Part shown: piece by piece, positions 16,361-25,349 of the stretch
How the letters are laid out: each line of letters starts with the position of its first letter
Numbering within the stretch: the stretch's first letter is position 1
Assembly: GCF_000252125.1 (NCBI RefSeq)
Contig: NZ_AHKF01000004.1
Location: 62,001-126,000 of the forward strand
Length of the DNA: 64,000 bases
Source: Flavobacterium frigoris PS1
GTDB lineage: Bacteria; Bacteroidota; Bacteroidia; Flavobacteriales; Flavobacteriaceae
Direction of reading: 5' to 3'
Program-made: the position numbers and the translations under genes
The notes under the pieces: generated by a model
Databases searched by the model: none
What the model saw: only the letters and a program-made list of their open reading frames with translations
Told to the model about the DNA's origin: nothing

Positions 16361-17254
16361 ATGAAAAAACTAACCAAAGAAGATATCAGTCAGGAAGTCT
16401 TTGACCTATACGATGACTACGCGCATAATAAAATAGAAAGAAGGCTATTCATTGAAAAACTATCGCTATTTGCAGTAGGAACGCTTACGCTTCCGTCGCT
16501 ACTGAGTTTTATGACACCCAATTACTTAGACTCTATTTTGATAAAACCCGGTGACCCTAGGCTAAAATCAGAATTCATTACCTACGATTCCCCTAAAGGC
16601 GGTGGAAAAATCAAAGGACTTTTATCACAGCCTGCGGAAACCAATAAGAAATTACCCGGAATCATCGTGGTACATGAAAACCGCGGGCTGAATCCGTACA
16701 TTGAAGATGTGGGACGAAGAGCCGCTATAGAAGGATTCATCACTTTAGCACCGGATGCTTTATCACCGCTGGGCGGTTATCCCGGAAATGACGATGAAGG
16801 AAGAGAATTACAAAAAAAACGGAGCCGCGAAGAAATGCTCGAAGACTTCATTGCAGCCTACAAATACCTAAAATCACATAAAGATTGCAATGGGTATATT
16901 GGTGTGGTAGGATTTTGTTTTGGTGGTTGGATTGCCAATATGATGGCGGTCAAAATCCCAAGTTTATACGCCGCCGTTCCCTATTACGGAGGACAACCCA
17001 CAGCAGCAGAAGCCGAAAAAATAAAAACACCTCTCCTAGCGCATTATGCCAGTTTAGATATCCGAGTAAATGAAGGTTGGCCTGCTTATGAAGCCATCCT
17101 CAAAAAGAACAAAGTAGAACACACTGCATATTTCTATGAAGAAGTTAATCATGGTTTTCACAACAATACCACACCCAGATACGATGAAAAAGCCGCCACT
17201 TTATCGTGGACACGCACAATTGACTTTTTTAGAGAAAAATTGAAAAAGAAATAG
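16361..17254 (+). CDS. Dienelactone hydrolase-family protein with Tat-like signal
   Basis: A 297-residue hydrolase. The N-terminus has ERRLFIEKLSLFAVGTLTLP, which resembles a twin-arginine signal ahead of a hydrophobic stretch, so export or membrane association is plausible. The hydrolase domain has VVHENRGLNPYIEDVGRR, the nucleophile elbow GVVGFCFGG (Cys nucleophile), and the histidine in EEVNHGFHNN near the end. These are standard carboxymethylenebutenolidase-family features. The physiological substrate is unknown. It is transcribed alone; a 0.6-kb gap follows. Confidence 0.88.
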   Translation: MKKLTKEDISQEVFDLYDDYAHNKIERRLFIEKLSLFAVGTLTLPSLLSFMTPNYLDSILIKPGDPRLKSEFITYDSPKGGGKIKGLLSQPAETNKKLPGIIVVHENRGLNPYIEDVGRRAAIEGFITLAPDALSPLGGYPGNDDEGRELQKKRSREEMLEDFIAAYKYLKSHKDCNGYIGVVGFCFGGWIANMMAVKIPSLYAAVPYYGGQPTAAEAEKIKTPLLAHYASLDIRVNEGWPAYEAILKKNKVEHTAYFYEEVNHGFHNNTTPRYDEKAATLSWTRTIDFFREKLKKK

Positions 17255-17840
17255 CTGAAGTCTTGATAAGTCCACTGATTGAGGCTGTTTTATGTTTAGT
17301 TTATTTTTAAAGAAAATATTGCACAAAAATAAAAGAGTACTTTATTTAGGTATACTTGAGAATAGGCAACCTTTCATACCTGTTTACAACTATAAAACTT
17401 TTATTATCAATGATTTATAAATAATAAGTTCAAAAATTCAGTAAGACAACCAATTCCAATCCTTGCCAAAAATAAAATTGAGTGTAACTCACCCGAATAT
17501 TATTTGATGCTTTGGTTTCAAAAGTTACAGATATTTCTACCATTTAATCCATCTGATAAAAAGTTACAGGCTCAAAAAATAATATTGCCATTAAATTTTC
17601 ATTTTGCCGTAAAAAAGCTTAAAATCAACAAGAATGGGCCTTCAATCATATCGATATGAATTCAATTAATTAGGCTCAATTAACGGATTATTTGAAACTA
17701 AATTTCAAATTAAACAAACAAGGTCCCTTTTCATGATATGTAAATAAAATAGTCTAAATTTGAGTATGAGATCATAAATTATTGATTAACAAATACATAT
17801 TGTATTTAAATAATCTTTAAATCCTAAAAAAGAAAAAAAA
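17255..17840. other. Gene-free gap between hydrolase and alcohol dehydrogenase
   Basis: No recognisable gene. The one open stretch (about 17420-17660, + strand, no good start codon) encodes FQKLQIFLPFNPSDKK and similar low-information sequence that I do not recognise. A -7-like box TAAATTTG at 17755-17762 is a reasonable promoter for the dehydrogenase gene at 17841. The rest is AT-rich, without repeats or terminators I can support. Confidence 0.5.
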
Positions 17841-18881
17841 ATGAAAGCATTAGTTTATTATGGCGATCATAAAATCGCTTTAGAAGAAAGACCAAAACCA
17901 ACTATCATAAAACCAACAGATGTAATTGTAAAAGTATTAAAAACAACCATATGTGGAACCGACTTAGGCATTTACAAAGGTAAAAACCCCGAAATTGAAA
18001 GTGGACGCATCCTTGGTCACGAAGGTATAGGTATTATTGAAGAAGTTGGCACTAGTGTATCACAGTTTAAAAAGGGAGAAAAAGTTTTAATTTCATGCAT
18101 TACTTCCTGTGGGTCTTGCGAATACTGCAAAAAACAAATGTACGCTCATTGTAAAGATGGAGGTTGGATTTTAGGGTATATGATTGATGGAGTTCAAGCA
18201 GAATATGTTAGAATTCCTCATGCTAATAATAGCTTACATAGAATTCCTGAAAGTATTGATGATGAAATCGCCGTTTTATTAAGCGACATTTTGCCTACTG
18301 GTCATGAAATAGGTGTTCAATACGGAAAAGTAAAACCTGGCGATGAAATTGCAATAGTTGGAGCGGGGCCTGTTGGGATGTCTGTACTTTTAACAGCGCA
18401 ATTCTACTCTCCTTCTAAAATAATCATGATTGACTTAGATGACAACCGACTTAAATTAGCCAAAGAATTAGGTGCTACACATACCATTAATTCTGGAACT
18501 ACAAACGTTGAAGAAGCCGTTAAAGAAATAGTGGGTGGTGATGGTGTAGATGTAGCTATTGAAGCAGTTGGAATTCCTTCAACTTGGGATATTTGTCAAA
18601 AAATAGTTAAACCAGGAGCTCACATCGCTAATGTAGGAGTTCATGGTGTAAAAGTAGATTTTGATATTCAAAAACTATGGATTAAAAATCTAACTATAAC
18701 TACTGGACTAGTGAATACAAACACAACTCCAATGCTATTGAAAGCAGTTTCTGCTAATCGTATGGATTTAAAGAAAATGATCACACATCGTTTTCCTCTC
18801 TCTGAACTTGAGCATGCATATCAAGTGTTTTTGAATGCTGCAGAAGAAAAAGCGTTGAAAATTATTATTACTAATGAATAA
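17841..18881 (+). CDS. Zinc-dependent medium-chain alcohol dehydrogenase
   Basis: A 346-residue MDR-superfamily dehydrogenase. The catalytic zinc ligands fit C38 in TTICGTDLG and the GHEG histidine (GRILGHEGIGIIEEVG). The structural zinc site is the four-cysteine block CGSCEYCKKQMYAHC. The NAD-binding motif is AIVGAGPVGMSVLL with acidic D at the end of the next strand (MIDLDDNR). It oxidises an alcohol or reduces an aldehyde with NAD(H); the GTDLGIYKG form is close to the alcohol/isopropanol dehydrogenase branch. It is transcribed alone and followed by a remnant repeat element and a terminator. Confidence 0.9.
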   Translation: MKALVYYGDHKIALEERPKPTIIKPTDVIVKVLKTTICGTDLGIYKGKNPEIESGRILGHEGIGIIEEVGTSVSQFKKGEKVLISCITSCGSCEYCKKQMYAHCKDGGWILGYMIDGVQAEYVRIPHANNSLHRIPESIDDEIAVLLSDILPTGHEIGVQYGKVKPGDEIAIVGAGPVGMSVLLTAQFYSPSKIIMIDLDDNRLKLAKELGATHTINSGTTNVEEAVKEIVGGDGVDVAIEAVGIPSTWDICQKIVKPGAHIANVGVHGVKVDFDIQKLWIKNLTITTGLVNTNTTPMLLKAVSANRMDLKKMITHRFPLSELEHAYQVFLNAAEEKALKIIITNE

Positions 18882-18886
18882 ATAAC

Positions 18887-18945
18887 AGCCCTGATAGACA
18901 GAATAGAAAAAGGATTGTGGTAGCTATACTATTTATAATACTAGG
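18887..18945 (+). repeat. Truncated copy of AGCCCTGATAG element
   Basis: Directly after the dehydrogenase stop, AGCCCTGATAG (18887-18897) is followed by AAAAAGGATTGTGGTAGC. It shares the opening eleven bases and the late GATTG...TAGC pattern with the fuller copy at 32999-33078, but the central hairpin arm is missing. I read it as a degraded copy of the same element. Confidence 0.45.
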
Positions 18946-18994
18946 GATTTTAATAAAATACCCAATAGTGGTGATCTAAAAACTAACCCCATGA

Positions 18995-19018
18995 AAAAAG
19001 CCCCAAACGGGGCTTTTT
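18995..19018. terminator. Bidirectional terminator between adh and carB
   Basis: AAAAAGCCCC pairs with GGGGCTTTTT around a four-base loop, with A and T runs on both sides. It lies between convergent genes and can serve both. Confidence 0.85.
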
Positions 19019-19038
19019 CAATATAATAAATTCAAGTA

Positions 19039-21891
19039 TTACTTACTCAAATACATTTTTCTTCTAGAATACAATTCGTAGAATTGATCGTCTTTTAAGT
19101 CATCAATAAACAAGATACTTTCTCCTGTTGATTTCATTTCTGGTCCTAATGCTTTGTTTACATTATGGAACTTACTGAAAGAGAAAACCGGTTGTTTAAT
19201 AGCATATCCTTTTAATTGCGGATTAAAATTAAAGTCGGTTACTTTATTGTGTCCTAACATTACTTTCGTTGCATAATTCACATAAGGTTCTCCGTATGCT
19301 TTCGCAATAAACGGAACCGTACGTGACGCTCTAGGATTCGCTTCAATAATATAAACGATTTCGTCTTTTATTGCAAACTGAATGTTGATTAAACCAACAG
19401 TTCTTAAACCCAGCGCTATTTTTTTAGTATGATCTTTTATTTGCTGCATTACTAATTCCCCTAAATTAAAAGGAGGCAATGTCGCATTACTATCTCCAGA
19501 GTGTACTCCACAAGGCTCGATGTGTTCCATAATCCCTATGATATACACATTTTCACCGTCGCAAATGGCATCAGCTTCTGCTTCTATCGCACCATCAAGA
19601 TAGTGGTCTAAAAGTAACTTGTTTCCAGGAATCGTTTTCAATAAATTCACGACATGCTCTTCGAGTTCTTGCTTGTTGATCACAATTTTCATTCCCTGAC
19701 CACCCAATACATAAGAAGGACGAATCAATAAAGGAAAATCTAAAGTATCAGCTAAAGCAGAAGCTTCATCAGCAGTTTCAGCAATTCCAAACTGTGGAAA
19801 AGGAATTTTCAATTCGGTTAATAAATCAGAGAAACGGCCTCTGTCTTCGGCTAAATCCAAAGCATCAAAGCTAGTTCCAATAATTTTTATACCGTATTTA
19901 GATAATTTTTCAGCTAATTTCAAAGCGGTTTGACCACCTAATTGTACAATAACACCTTCTGGTTTTTCATGTTTGATAATATCGTAGATATGCTCCCAAA
20001 AAACAGGTTCAAAGTATAATTTATCAGCTGTATCAAAATCAGTAGAAACCGTTTCAGGATTACAGTTGATCATGATTGTTTCATAACCACATTCTTTTGC
20101 GGCAAGCACCCCGTGAACACAGGAGTAATCAAATTCGATACCTTGACCAATTCTATTTGGGCCTGACCCAAGAACAATTATTTTCTTTTTATCAGTAACA
20201 ATACTTTCGTTATCTACGTAACGAGTTCCGTCAGCTTTTTCAATTTCAGCTTCAAAAGTAGAGTAGTAATAAGGTGTCTTAGCTTTGAACTCCGCCGCAC
20301 AAGTATCCACTAATTTAAAGACACGGTTGATATTCATATCCATACGCAAAGTATGCACTTGACTTTCTAAACAACCCACCATGTGTGCAATTTGTCTGTC
20401 AGCAAATCCTTTTTGTTTCGCTTCAAGCAAAAGTTCTCTTGGTAAAGTATCTACTTTATAAGTGGATATTTCTTTCTCTAAAGTATAAAGTTCTTCATAC
20501 TGCTTCAAGAACCACATATCAATTTTAGTGATTTCATGGATACGGCTTAATGGAATTCCCATCGCAATAGCATCATAAATCACAAAAACACGATCCCAAC
20601 TCGCAAAAGTTAGTTTCTCTATAATTTGCTCGTAGTTTGTATATCCTTTTCCGTCAGCTCCTAATCCATTTCTTTTTATTTCTAATGACTGCGTAGCTTT
20701 ATGAAGGGCTTCTTGGAACGAACGTCCAATTCCCATCACCTCACCTACTGATTTCATTTGAAGACCTAACGTTCTATCAGCTCCTTCAAATTTATCAAAG
20801 TTCCAACGTGGAATTTTTACAATCACATAATCCAAAGTTGGTTCGAATAAGGCAGAAGTTGATTTAGTAATTTGGTTTTGCAATTCATCCAAGTTATATC
20901 CTAAAGCTAATTTAGTAGCAATCTTCGCGATTGGGTAACCAGTCGCTTTAGATGCTAATGCAGAAGAACGAGATACACGAGGATTGATTTCAATCGCAAC
21001 GATATCTTCTTTATCATCTGGTGAAACAGCAAACTGCACGTTACAACCTCCTGCAAAGTTTCCGATGCTGCGCATCATCAAAATTGCCATATCACGCATT
21101 TTTTGGAATGTCGTGTCAGACAAAGTCATTGCTGGCGCCACTGTAATTGAATCTCCTGTATGAATCCCCATTGGGTCCATATTTTCGATAGAACAGATAA
21201 TTACAACATTGTCATTTTTATCTCTCAAAAGCTCCAATTCATATTCTTTCCAACCCATTAAAGCTTTGTCAATCAAAACTTCATGAATAGGTGACGCCTC
21301 TAAACCTCTGGTCAAAAGAGTATCAAAATCTTCTTTTTTATAAACAATTGCAGCTCCGGTACCTCCCAAAGTAAACGAAGGACGAATAACAAGAGGAAAA
21401 CCAAATTCCTGTGCAATTTCTTTACCTCTAAGGTAAGAAGTACATATTTCTGCTGGAGCAGATGGTACTCCAATTTTCTTAAGCAATTGTTTGAACTGCT
21501 CTCTATCTTCAGTAATATTGATGGCATTAACATCTACACCTATCATTTTTACCCCAAAATCTTGCCAAATCCCTTTTTCATCTGCTTCCAGACACAAGTT
21601 CAAAGCCGTTTGTCCACCCATTGTAGGCAACACCGCGTCAATTTGAGGATGTGCTTTTAGGATTTCAATTATCGATTTAGTAGTCAATGGCTTCAAATAA
21701 ATATGATCAGCCATTGAAGGGTCGGTCATAATTGTAGCAGGATTTGAATTTATCAAAATAACTTCAATTCCTTCTTCACGAATGGAACGTGCAGATTGTG
21801 ATCCGGCATAATCAAATTCACATGCTTGACCAATAACAATAGGACCTGAGCCTATTATTAGTACTGATTTAATGGAGGTATCTTTCGGCAT
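19039..21891 (-). CDS. carB: Carbamoyl-phosphate synthase large subunit
   Basis: A 950-residue synthase large subunit that makes carbamoyl phosphate from bicarbonate, glutamine-derived ammonia and two ATP, feeding arginine and pyrimidine synthesis. The duplicated ATP-grasp halves are visible: VLIIGSGPIVIGQACEFDYA near residue 10 and IIVLGSGPNRIGQGIEFDYS near 555. The chosen ATG (21891) is 15 codons inside the longest frame, because a -7 box TAACTTTG (21934-21941) overlaps the longer version and the family starts MPKDxSIKSV. It is shorter than the E. coli protein (1073), mainly because the C-terminal regulatory domain is missing, which I believe is usual in Flavobacteria. Confidence 0.95.
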   Translation of the reverse strand: MPKDTSIKSVLIIGSGPIVIGQACEFDYAGSQSARSIREEGIEVILINSNPATIMTDPSMADHIYLKPLTTKSIIEILKAHPQIDAVLPTMGGQTALNLCLEADEKGIWQDFGVKMIGVDVNAINITEDREQFKQLLKKIGVPSAPAEICTSYLRGKEIAQEFGFPLVIRPSFTLGGTGAAIVYKKEDFDTLLTRGLEASPIHEVLIDKALMGWKEYELELLRDKNDNVVIICSIENMDPMGIHTGDSITVAPAMTLSDTTFQKMRDMAILMMRSIGNFAGGCNVQFAVSPDDKEDIVAIEINPRVSRSSALASKATGYPIAKIATKLALGYNLDELQNQITKSTSALFEPTLDYVIVKIPRWNFDKFEGADRTLGLQMKSVGEVMGIGRSFQEALHKATQSLEIKRNGLGADGKGYTNYEQIIEKLTFASWDRVFVIYDAIAMGIPLSRIHEITKIDMWFLKQYEELYTLEKEISTYKVDTLPRELLLEAKQKGFADRQIAHMVGCLESQVHTLRMDMNINRVFKLVDTCAAEFKAKTPYYYSTFEAEIEKADGTRYVDNESIVTDKKKIIVLGSGPNRIGQGIEFDYSCVHGVLAAKECGYETIMINCNPETVSTDFDTADKLYFEPVFWEHIYDIIKHEKPEGVIVQLGGQTALKLAEKLSKYGIKIIGTSFDALDLAEDRGRFSDLLTELKIPFPQFGIAETADEASALADTLDFPLLIRPSYVLGGQGMKIVINKQELEEHVVNLLKTIPGNKLLLDHYLDGAIEAEADAICDGENVYIIGIMEHIEPCGVHSGDSNATLPPFNLGELVMQQIKDHTKKIALGLRTVGLINIQFAIKDEIVYIIEANPRASRTVPFIAKAYGEPYVNYATKVMLGHNKVTDFNFNPQLKGYAIKQPVFSFSKFHNVNKALGPEMKSTGESILFIDDLKDDQFYELYSRRKMYLSK

Positions 21892-21994
21892 TTTATTGTA
21901 GTTAATGTGTTGTGTAGTTGTTTTCAACAAGGCCAAAGTTACTGAACTTTAAACCTTTGGGTCTAATGATTAAATATTTTTTAACGATTAGATA

Positions 21995-22028
21995 TAAAAA
22001 AAGGCGGTACTAAAAAAAGTAACGCCTT
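21995..22028 (-). terminator. Terminator of rpmH
   Basis: On the - strand AAGGCGTTAC pairs imperfectly with GTACCGCCTT around an AT loop and is followed by a T run. It lies just downstream of rpmH and upstream of carB. Confidence 0.75.
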
Positions 22029-22047
22029 ATTTATGTTTATACAAACA

Positions 22048-22209
22048 TTATTTTTTGTGTCTTGGTTCGCAAGAAACAGTCAATTTATGTCTTCCTTTAG
22101 CTCTTCTTCTAGCAAGAACTTTTCTTCCATTCGCAGAAGCCATTCTGTCCATAAATCCGTGCTTATTTCTTCTTTTTCTTTTCGATGGTTGAAACGTTCT
22201 TTTGCTCAT
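22048..22209 (-). CDS. rpmH: 50S ribosomal protein L34
   Basis: A 53-residue, highly basic protein reading [19 protein letters not shown], then [30 protein letters not shown] and ending RHKK. This is a textbook L34 with a slightly long C-terminus, as is usual in Flavobacteria. It sits at the exit-tunnel region of the large ribosomal subunit. It is transcribed alone on the - strand from a perfect TTG-N19-TATATTTG promoter and has its own terminator. No dnaA or rnpA lies beside it, unlike the classic origin arrangement. Confidence 0.97.
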   Translation of the reverse strand: MSKRTFQPSKRKRRNKHGFMDRMASANGRKVLARRRAKGRHKLTVSCEPRHKK

Positions 22210-22279
22210 TGCTTTGTATCTTTAAATCTTATTTATATGTCTTTCTATTTTCGAATAACTGTTATTCTAAAACCGAGTG

Positions 22280-22309
22280 CAAATATACAAAGACTTTTTT
22301 TTCTGGCAA
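22280..22309 (-). promoter_or_regulatory. rpmH promoter (TTG-N19-TATATTTG)
   Basis: TTG (22307-22309, - strand) and TATATTTG (22280-22287) are separated by exactly 19 bases, the ideal Bacteroidota -33/-7 spacing. The leader to the rpmH start is about 65 bases. Confidence 0.85.
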
Positions 22310-22373
22310 GTAGTTTTATAAAAATATTTTTAATTCCTTTTACTATCTTTGCAATCTTAAATATACACACATT

Positions 22374-22889
22374 ATGTTTCACAAGAATATCAAACTTATT
22401 ATCGCCGGACTTTTAGTGATTACTGGCATTTGGCAATTTACGGAAAACAATATTGGTAACGGGATTTTCCTTTTATTATTGACTGCAATTCCTGTTTTCT
22501 TATACTTTAAAAACGAATTTATACTACTTGCTTTCTTAAAACTAAGAAAACAGGATTTTGAAGGAGCAAAAAAGTGGCTGTCATGGATTAAAAACCCTGA
22601 GTCCGCATTGGTACAAAAACAACAAGGATACTTTAATTACCTGCACGGAATAATGCTTTCGCAGACCAATATCAACCAAGCTGAAAAATATTTCAAGAAA
22701 GCAATCGAATTAGGATTGTCTATGGATATGGATTTGGCTGTCGCCAAATTGAATCTTGCCGGAGTAGCTATGTCTCGCAGAAGAAAGCTGGAAGCTACTA
22801 ACTTGTTGAACGAAGCAAAAAGACTAGACAAACAAGGTATGTTGAAAGAACAAATCACCATGATGAAAGGTCAGATGAAAAAAATATAA
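22374..22889 (+). CDS. Membrane-anchored TPR protein
   Basis: A 171-residue protein. Two hydrophobic helices occupy about residues 7-24 and 28-45 (LIIAGLLVITGIWQF and IFLLLLTAIPVFLYF). The rest is helical with TPR-like spacing: KYFKKAIELGL preceded by a loop and followed by AKLNLAGVAMSRRRKLEATNLLNEA. It is likely a small inner-membrane scaffold facing the cytoplasm. Homologues are common in Flavobacteria without assigned function. The TATCTTTG box near 22342 is a plausible -7 element. Confidence 0.75.
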   Translation: MFHKNIKLIIAGLLVITGIWQFTENNIGNGIFLLLLTAIPVFLYFKNEFILLAFLKLRKQDFEGAKKWLSWIKNPESALVQKQQGYFNYLHGIMLSQTNINQAEKYFKKAIELGLSMDMDLAVAKLNLAGVAMSRRRKLEATNLLNEAKRLDKQGMLKEQITMMKGQMKKI

Positions 22890-22902
22890 TTTCATAGTTG
22901 AA

Positions 22903-22933
22903 TAAAAAAAATCCGCAATTGCGGATTTTTTTT
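22903..22933. terminator. Bidirectional terminator
   Basis: AAAAAAAATCCGCAA pairs with TTGCGGATTTTTTTT, a near-perfect palindrome between the convergent TPR and TSUP genes. Confidence 0.88.
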
Positions 22934-22942
22934 ATCTAGAAA

Positions 22943-23314
22943 CTATTTCTCCAGAAACAAATAGCCAGCTATTATTACAAGAACACCAGCAAAAATATTC
23001 TTTAAAGTTTTCTGATCAACGTGAATTGCTATTTTACTGCCGAAAAAACCGCCCACAATAAAGACCAAAGATATTATTATCGCATAACGCCAATCGACAA
23101 AACCTGCTTTATGGTAATTGATTACTGCTAGCAAAGTAACAGGAGGCAACAAAGCCGCTAAACTTGTTCCTTGAGCCTGCTGTTGCGTAAACCCCATAAG
23201 CAACAAAAGCGGAACCATGATGATTCCCCCTCCAATTCCTATCAATCCGCTTAGAACTCCTGCAATTAGCCCTATGGACATTAATAAAACGATTGTTTGG
23301 ATAGACATTTTCAT
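22943..23314 (-). CDS. TSUP-family (TauE/SafE) anion exporter, half-size
   Basis: A 123-residue membrane protein of the TauE/SafE/TSUP family of anion (sulfite or sulfonate) exporters. The family motif is GVLSGLIGIGGGIIMVPLLLLMG at about residues 18-40, with the QQAQGTSLAALLPP segment and GGFFGSKIA near 88-96. Four hydrophobic helices are visible. Full-length members have about 250 residues in two repeats; this single repeat would have to dimerise. It is ten bases upstream, in transcription order, of nothing related: the gene before it encodes a lytic transglycosylase. Confidence 0.88.
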   Translation of the reverse strand: MKMSIQTIVLLMSIGLIAGVLSGLIGIGGGIIMVPLLLLMGFTQQQAQGTSLAALLPPVTLLAVINYHKAGFVDWRYAIIISLVFIVGGFFGSKIAIHVDQKTLKNIFAGVLVIIAGYLFLEK

Positions 23315-23324
23315 AGGTTTTAAA

Positions 23325-24218
23325 TTAATAACCGCTCAAAGGAATCTCTATTGAATATTTTTTACCGTTGGTAATATCCAGCTTTTTATCCCTGAGCCAA
23401 GGATTGTGAATTTTTAAAATCTTATAGTTAATTCCTTGTGCTTTTGCGAAATCAGCCAAATCAGTAATAGAACTATCTACTTCAATTTTTTTTGTTGGCA
23501 AATTACTATAAAGTTCTTCTTTACCTAATGAGAATCCAAATTTATCTGGATTTTTCATGATTTCCTTCAGCGCTAAAATCCTGAAAACGTAACGCGAAGT
23601 TTCTTCCGTAAGAAGCAAATCATAATAATCAGTTTCTTTTTGACTCTCCATTTGTCTGTTTACGCCGGTCATTCCGCCATTATAAGAGGCTGCAGCAAGA
23701 GTCCAACTACCAAATTTTGCTTTGGCACTCAAAAAATAACTACAAGCCGCTTGGGTAGATTTTTCCAAATCATAGCGCTCATCTACTATATCATTTACTT
23801 CCATTCCTCTTTCCTTAGCCGTTTCTGGCATAAATTGCCATACTCCTCTAGCACCTGCAGCGGATACTGCGTTTACTAAACCGCTCTCAATTACAGCAAG
23901 ATATTTAAAATCGTCTGGAATACCGTTCTTTTTTAGAATGGGTTCAATAATGGAAAAAGCACGATTTGCTCTTTTTATCGCTAGAATCGTAGAAGAATGC
24001 AAGTTGATGTTAACTATCAGTTCTCGATCTAAGCGTTCACTTACATCTGAAATTTTTAAAGGCGTATTTTCTCCTGCAAAATTGGCACTGACAGGAAAAT
24101 AACTAGAGACCACAGTTTTTTCTATTTTACTTTTCGATTCATATGTCGTTGCAAAAATCAAAAGACCACTTATTAAAACGAGTCCGAGAATTAAACTTAC
24201 TTTTTCTATCCTTTTCAT
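23325..24218 (-). CDS. Lytic transglycosylase (SLT/MltD-like) with C-terminal LysM
   Basis: A 297-residue peptidoglycan hydrolase. An N-terminal signal or anchor covers residues 8-25 (LILGLVLISGLLIFATTY). The SLT domain covers about 95-215, with catalytic Glu111 in VIESGLVNAVSAAGARGVWQF, PETA and AAASYNGG. A divergent LysM-like segment follows from about 245 (LADFAKAQGINYKILKIHNP). It cleaves the glycan strand with 1,6-anhydro product formation in the periplasm. It lies ten bases before the TSUP gene on the same strand. Confidence 0.9.
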   Translation of the reverse strand: MKRIEKVSLILGLVLISGLLIFATTYESKSKIEKTVVSSYFPVSANFAGENTPLKISDVSERLDRELIVNINLHSSTILAIKRANRAFSIIEPILKKNGIPDDFKYLAVIESGLVNAVSAAGARGVWQFMPETAKERGMEVNDIVDERYDLEKSTQAACSYFLSAKAKFGSWTLAAASYNGGMTGVNRQMESQKETDYYDLLLTEETSRYVFRILALKEIMKNPDKFGFSLGKEELYSNLPTKKIEVDSSITDLADFAKAQGINYKILKIHNPWLRDKKLDITNGKKYSIEIPLSGY

Positions 24219-24257
24219 TCTTTCCTTTTTTTAATTCGTTTTCACAAGCAGCAACAA

Positions 24258-24932
24258 TCACTCCGCAATTGCCTTATCTTCTAAAATAATAGCGGGCAAA
24301 TTCGTGTTTAACCACTTGTATTTGTTCAAAATCATGACGTGCGTCCCTCCTTTTACCACAATACAATTAGCGATATACTTTATTGGAAAAACATCATCCA
24401 AGTCCCCATGAATATGGACAACCTGATCATCCGCCACAGTTCTATCCCAAAGAATCACTTTTTCTACTGCCCATTCCAGATAACCAATATCTCGAACCGA
24501 TAAAAATTTCTCGTATAACTTCAATCGATGGTTAATTTTTTCACCGAAAGAAAATTTCGCCAGATTCTCTAAATTCAAAATCAAGCTCATCGGAATCAGC
24601 TTGTATGCTTTGGTCGCTTTTGCAACTTTAAGTCTTCTAGGGAATTCCAAATTACTTTTTACACTTGAAATGATAATTACTTTTTTGGCATCAATATACT
24701 TTGCCATTTCCTGTACCAAAATGCCTCCAAAAGAAACTCCAATTAAAACTGGTTTTTCATGTTTTATTTTTTTTGTAATTCGTTGTGCATATTCAGCCAA
24801 AGATTCATTTGCTAGGGGAATTTCCCATTCTAAGAGGTGTATTTCAAAAACGTCTTCTGGCAACGCAATTCTCTCAAAAATTGCAGCACTGGCCGCCAAT
24901 CCTGGCATAAAATAAACTGGTAATTTATTCAT
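24258..24932 (-). CDS. Alpha/beta hydrolase
   Basis: A 224-residue alpha/beta hydrolase. VYFMPGLAASAAIFERI is the oxyanion region, PVLIGVSFGGILVQEMA is the nucleophile elbow (Ser in GVSFGG), DRTVADDQVVHIHGDLDDVFP supplies the acid, and VKGGTHVMILNK the histidine. All catalytic elements of an esterase or thioesterase-like enzyme appear present. The substrate is unknown. It is 40 bases upstream of the transglycosylase gene, so they may share a transcript. Confidence 0.85.
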   Translation of the reverse strand: MNKLPVYFMPGLAASAAIFERIALPEDVFEIHLLEWEIPLANESLAEYAQRITKKIKHEKPVLIGVSFGGILVQEMAKYIDAKKVIIISSVKSNLEFPRRLKVAKATKAYKLIPMSLILNLENLAKFSFGEKINHRLKLYEKFLSVRDIGYLEWAVEKVILWDRTVADDQVVHIHGDLDDVFPIKYIANCIVVKGGTHVMILNKYKWLNTNLPAIILEDKAIAE

Positions 24933-25121
24933 AATTGTTGTAACTATTTAATATCTGCTTCTCGTCTATTCATACTGAATTTCGTATAAAATTAATTTTT
25001 TTATTGGAACCAACTTCGTTTCTTAATTTATATTATCAATAAATTATGATTATTGGAACTTAAAAATCACAAAGAATAGACAAAGCCAATTCTGAATATC
25101 CGAAGATCTATTCTACCTTTA
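24933..25121. other. Start of a 0.76-kb gene-free gap (24933-25694)
   Basis: No gene is recognisable between the hydrolase at 24932 and the acetyltransferase-like gene at 25695. This first part is AT-rich and featureless. The middle holds a protein relic (25122-25295). It is followed by a promoter and a structured RNA (25314-25460), and near 25552-25559 a -7-like TAAATTTG that could serve the gene at 25695. Confidence 0.5.
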
Positions 25122-25295
25122 TCATTCGAACCTTTCGTGAGTTGGCAAGACATACAATTGGGCAAACCATAGATTTTAAGTGAGCTTAGCATCGAAGTAA
25201 CTCTGGGGTTTTACCAGAATAATTCGCAGCAGTTTCGATCCTCACAAATGGCAGCTTATGGCGGATCTTTACTGAAAAAGAAGAGATTACAGTAA
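25122..25295 (+). pseudogene. Possible relic of a protein-coding gene
   Basis: One frame reads SFEPFVSWQDIQLGKP, a stop, then ILSELSIEVTLGFYQNNSQQ followed by FRSSQMAAYG. A shift to the next frame continues WRIFTEKEEITVTYS to a stop near 25306. The alternating polar and aromatic pattern looks like the end of an outer-membrane beta-barrel, but I do not recognise the family. The in-frame stop and frame change make it non-functional if it was ever a gene. Uncertain. Confidence 0.3.
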
Positions 25296-25313
25296 CATAC
25301 AGTTAAAAACAAT

Positions 25314-25343
25314 TTGACGTTGGGAATCAATTCATTAACTTTG
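25314..25343 (+). promoter_or_regulatory. Promoter TTG-N19-TAACTTTG of an RNA
   Basis: TTG at 25314-25316 and TAACTTTG at 25336-25343 are spaced by exactly 19 bases, as in the rpmH, HU and tRNA-Met promoters of this window. No start codon with a credible reading frame follows, which points to a non-coding transcript starting near 25350. Confidence 0.75.
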
Positions 25344-25349
25344 CAAATG

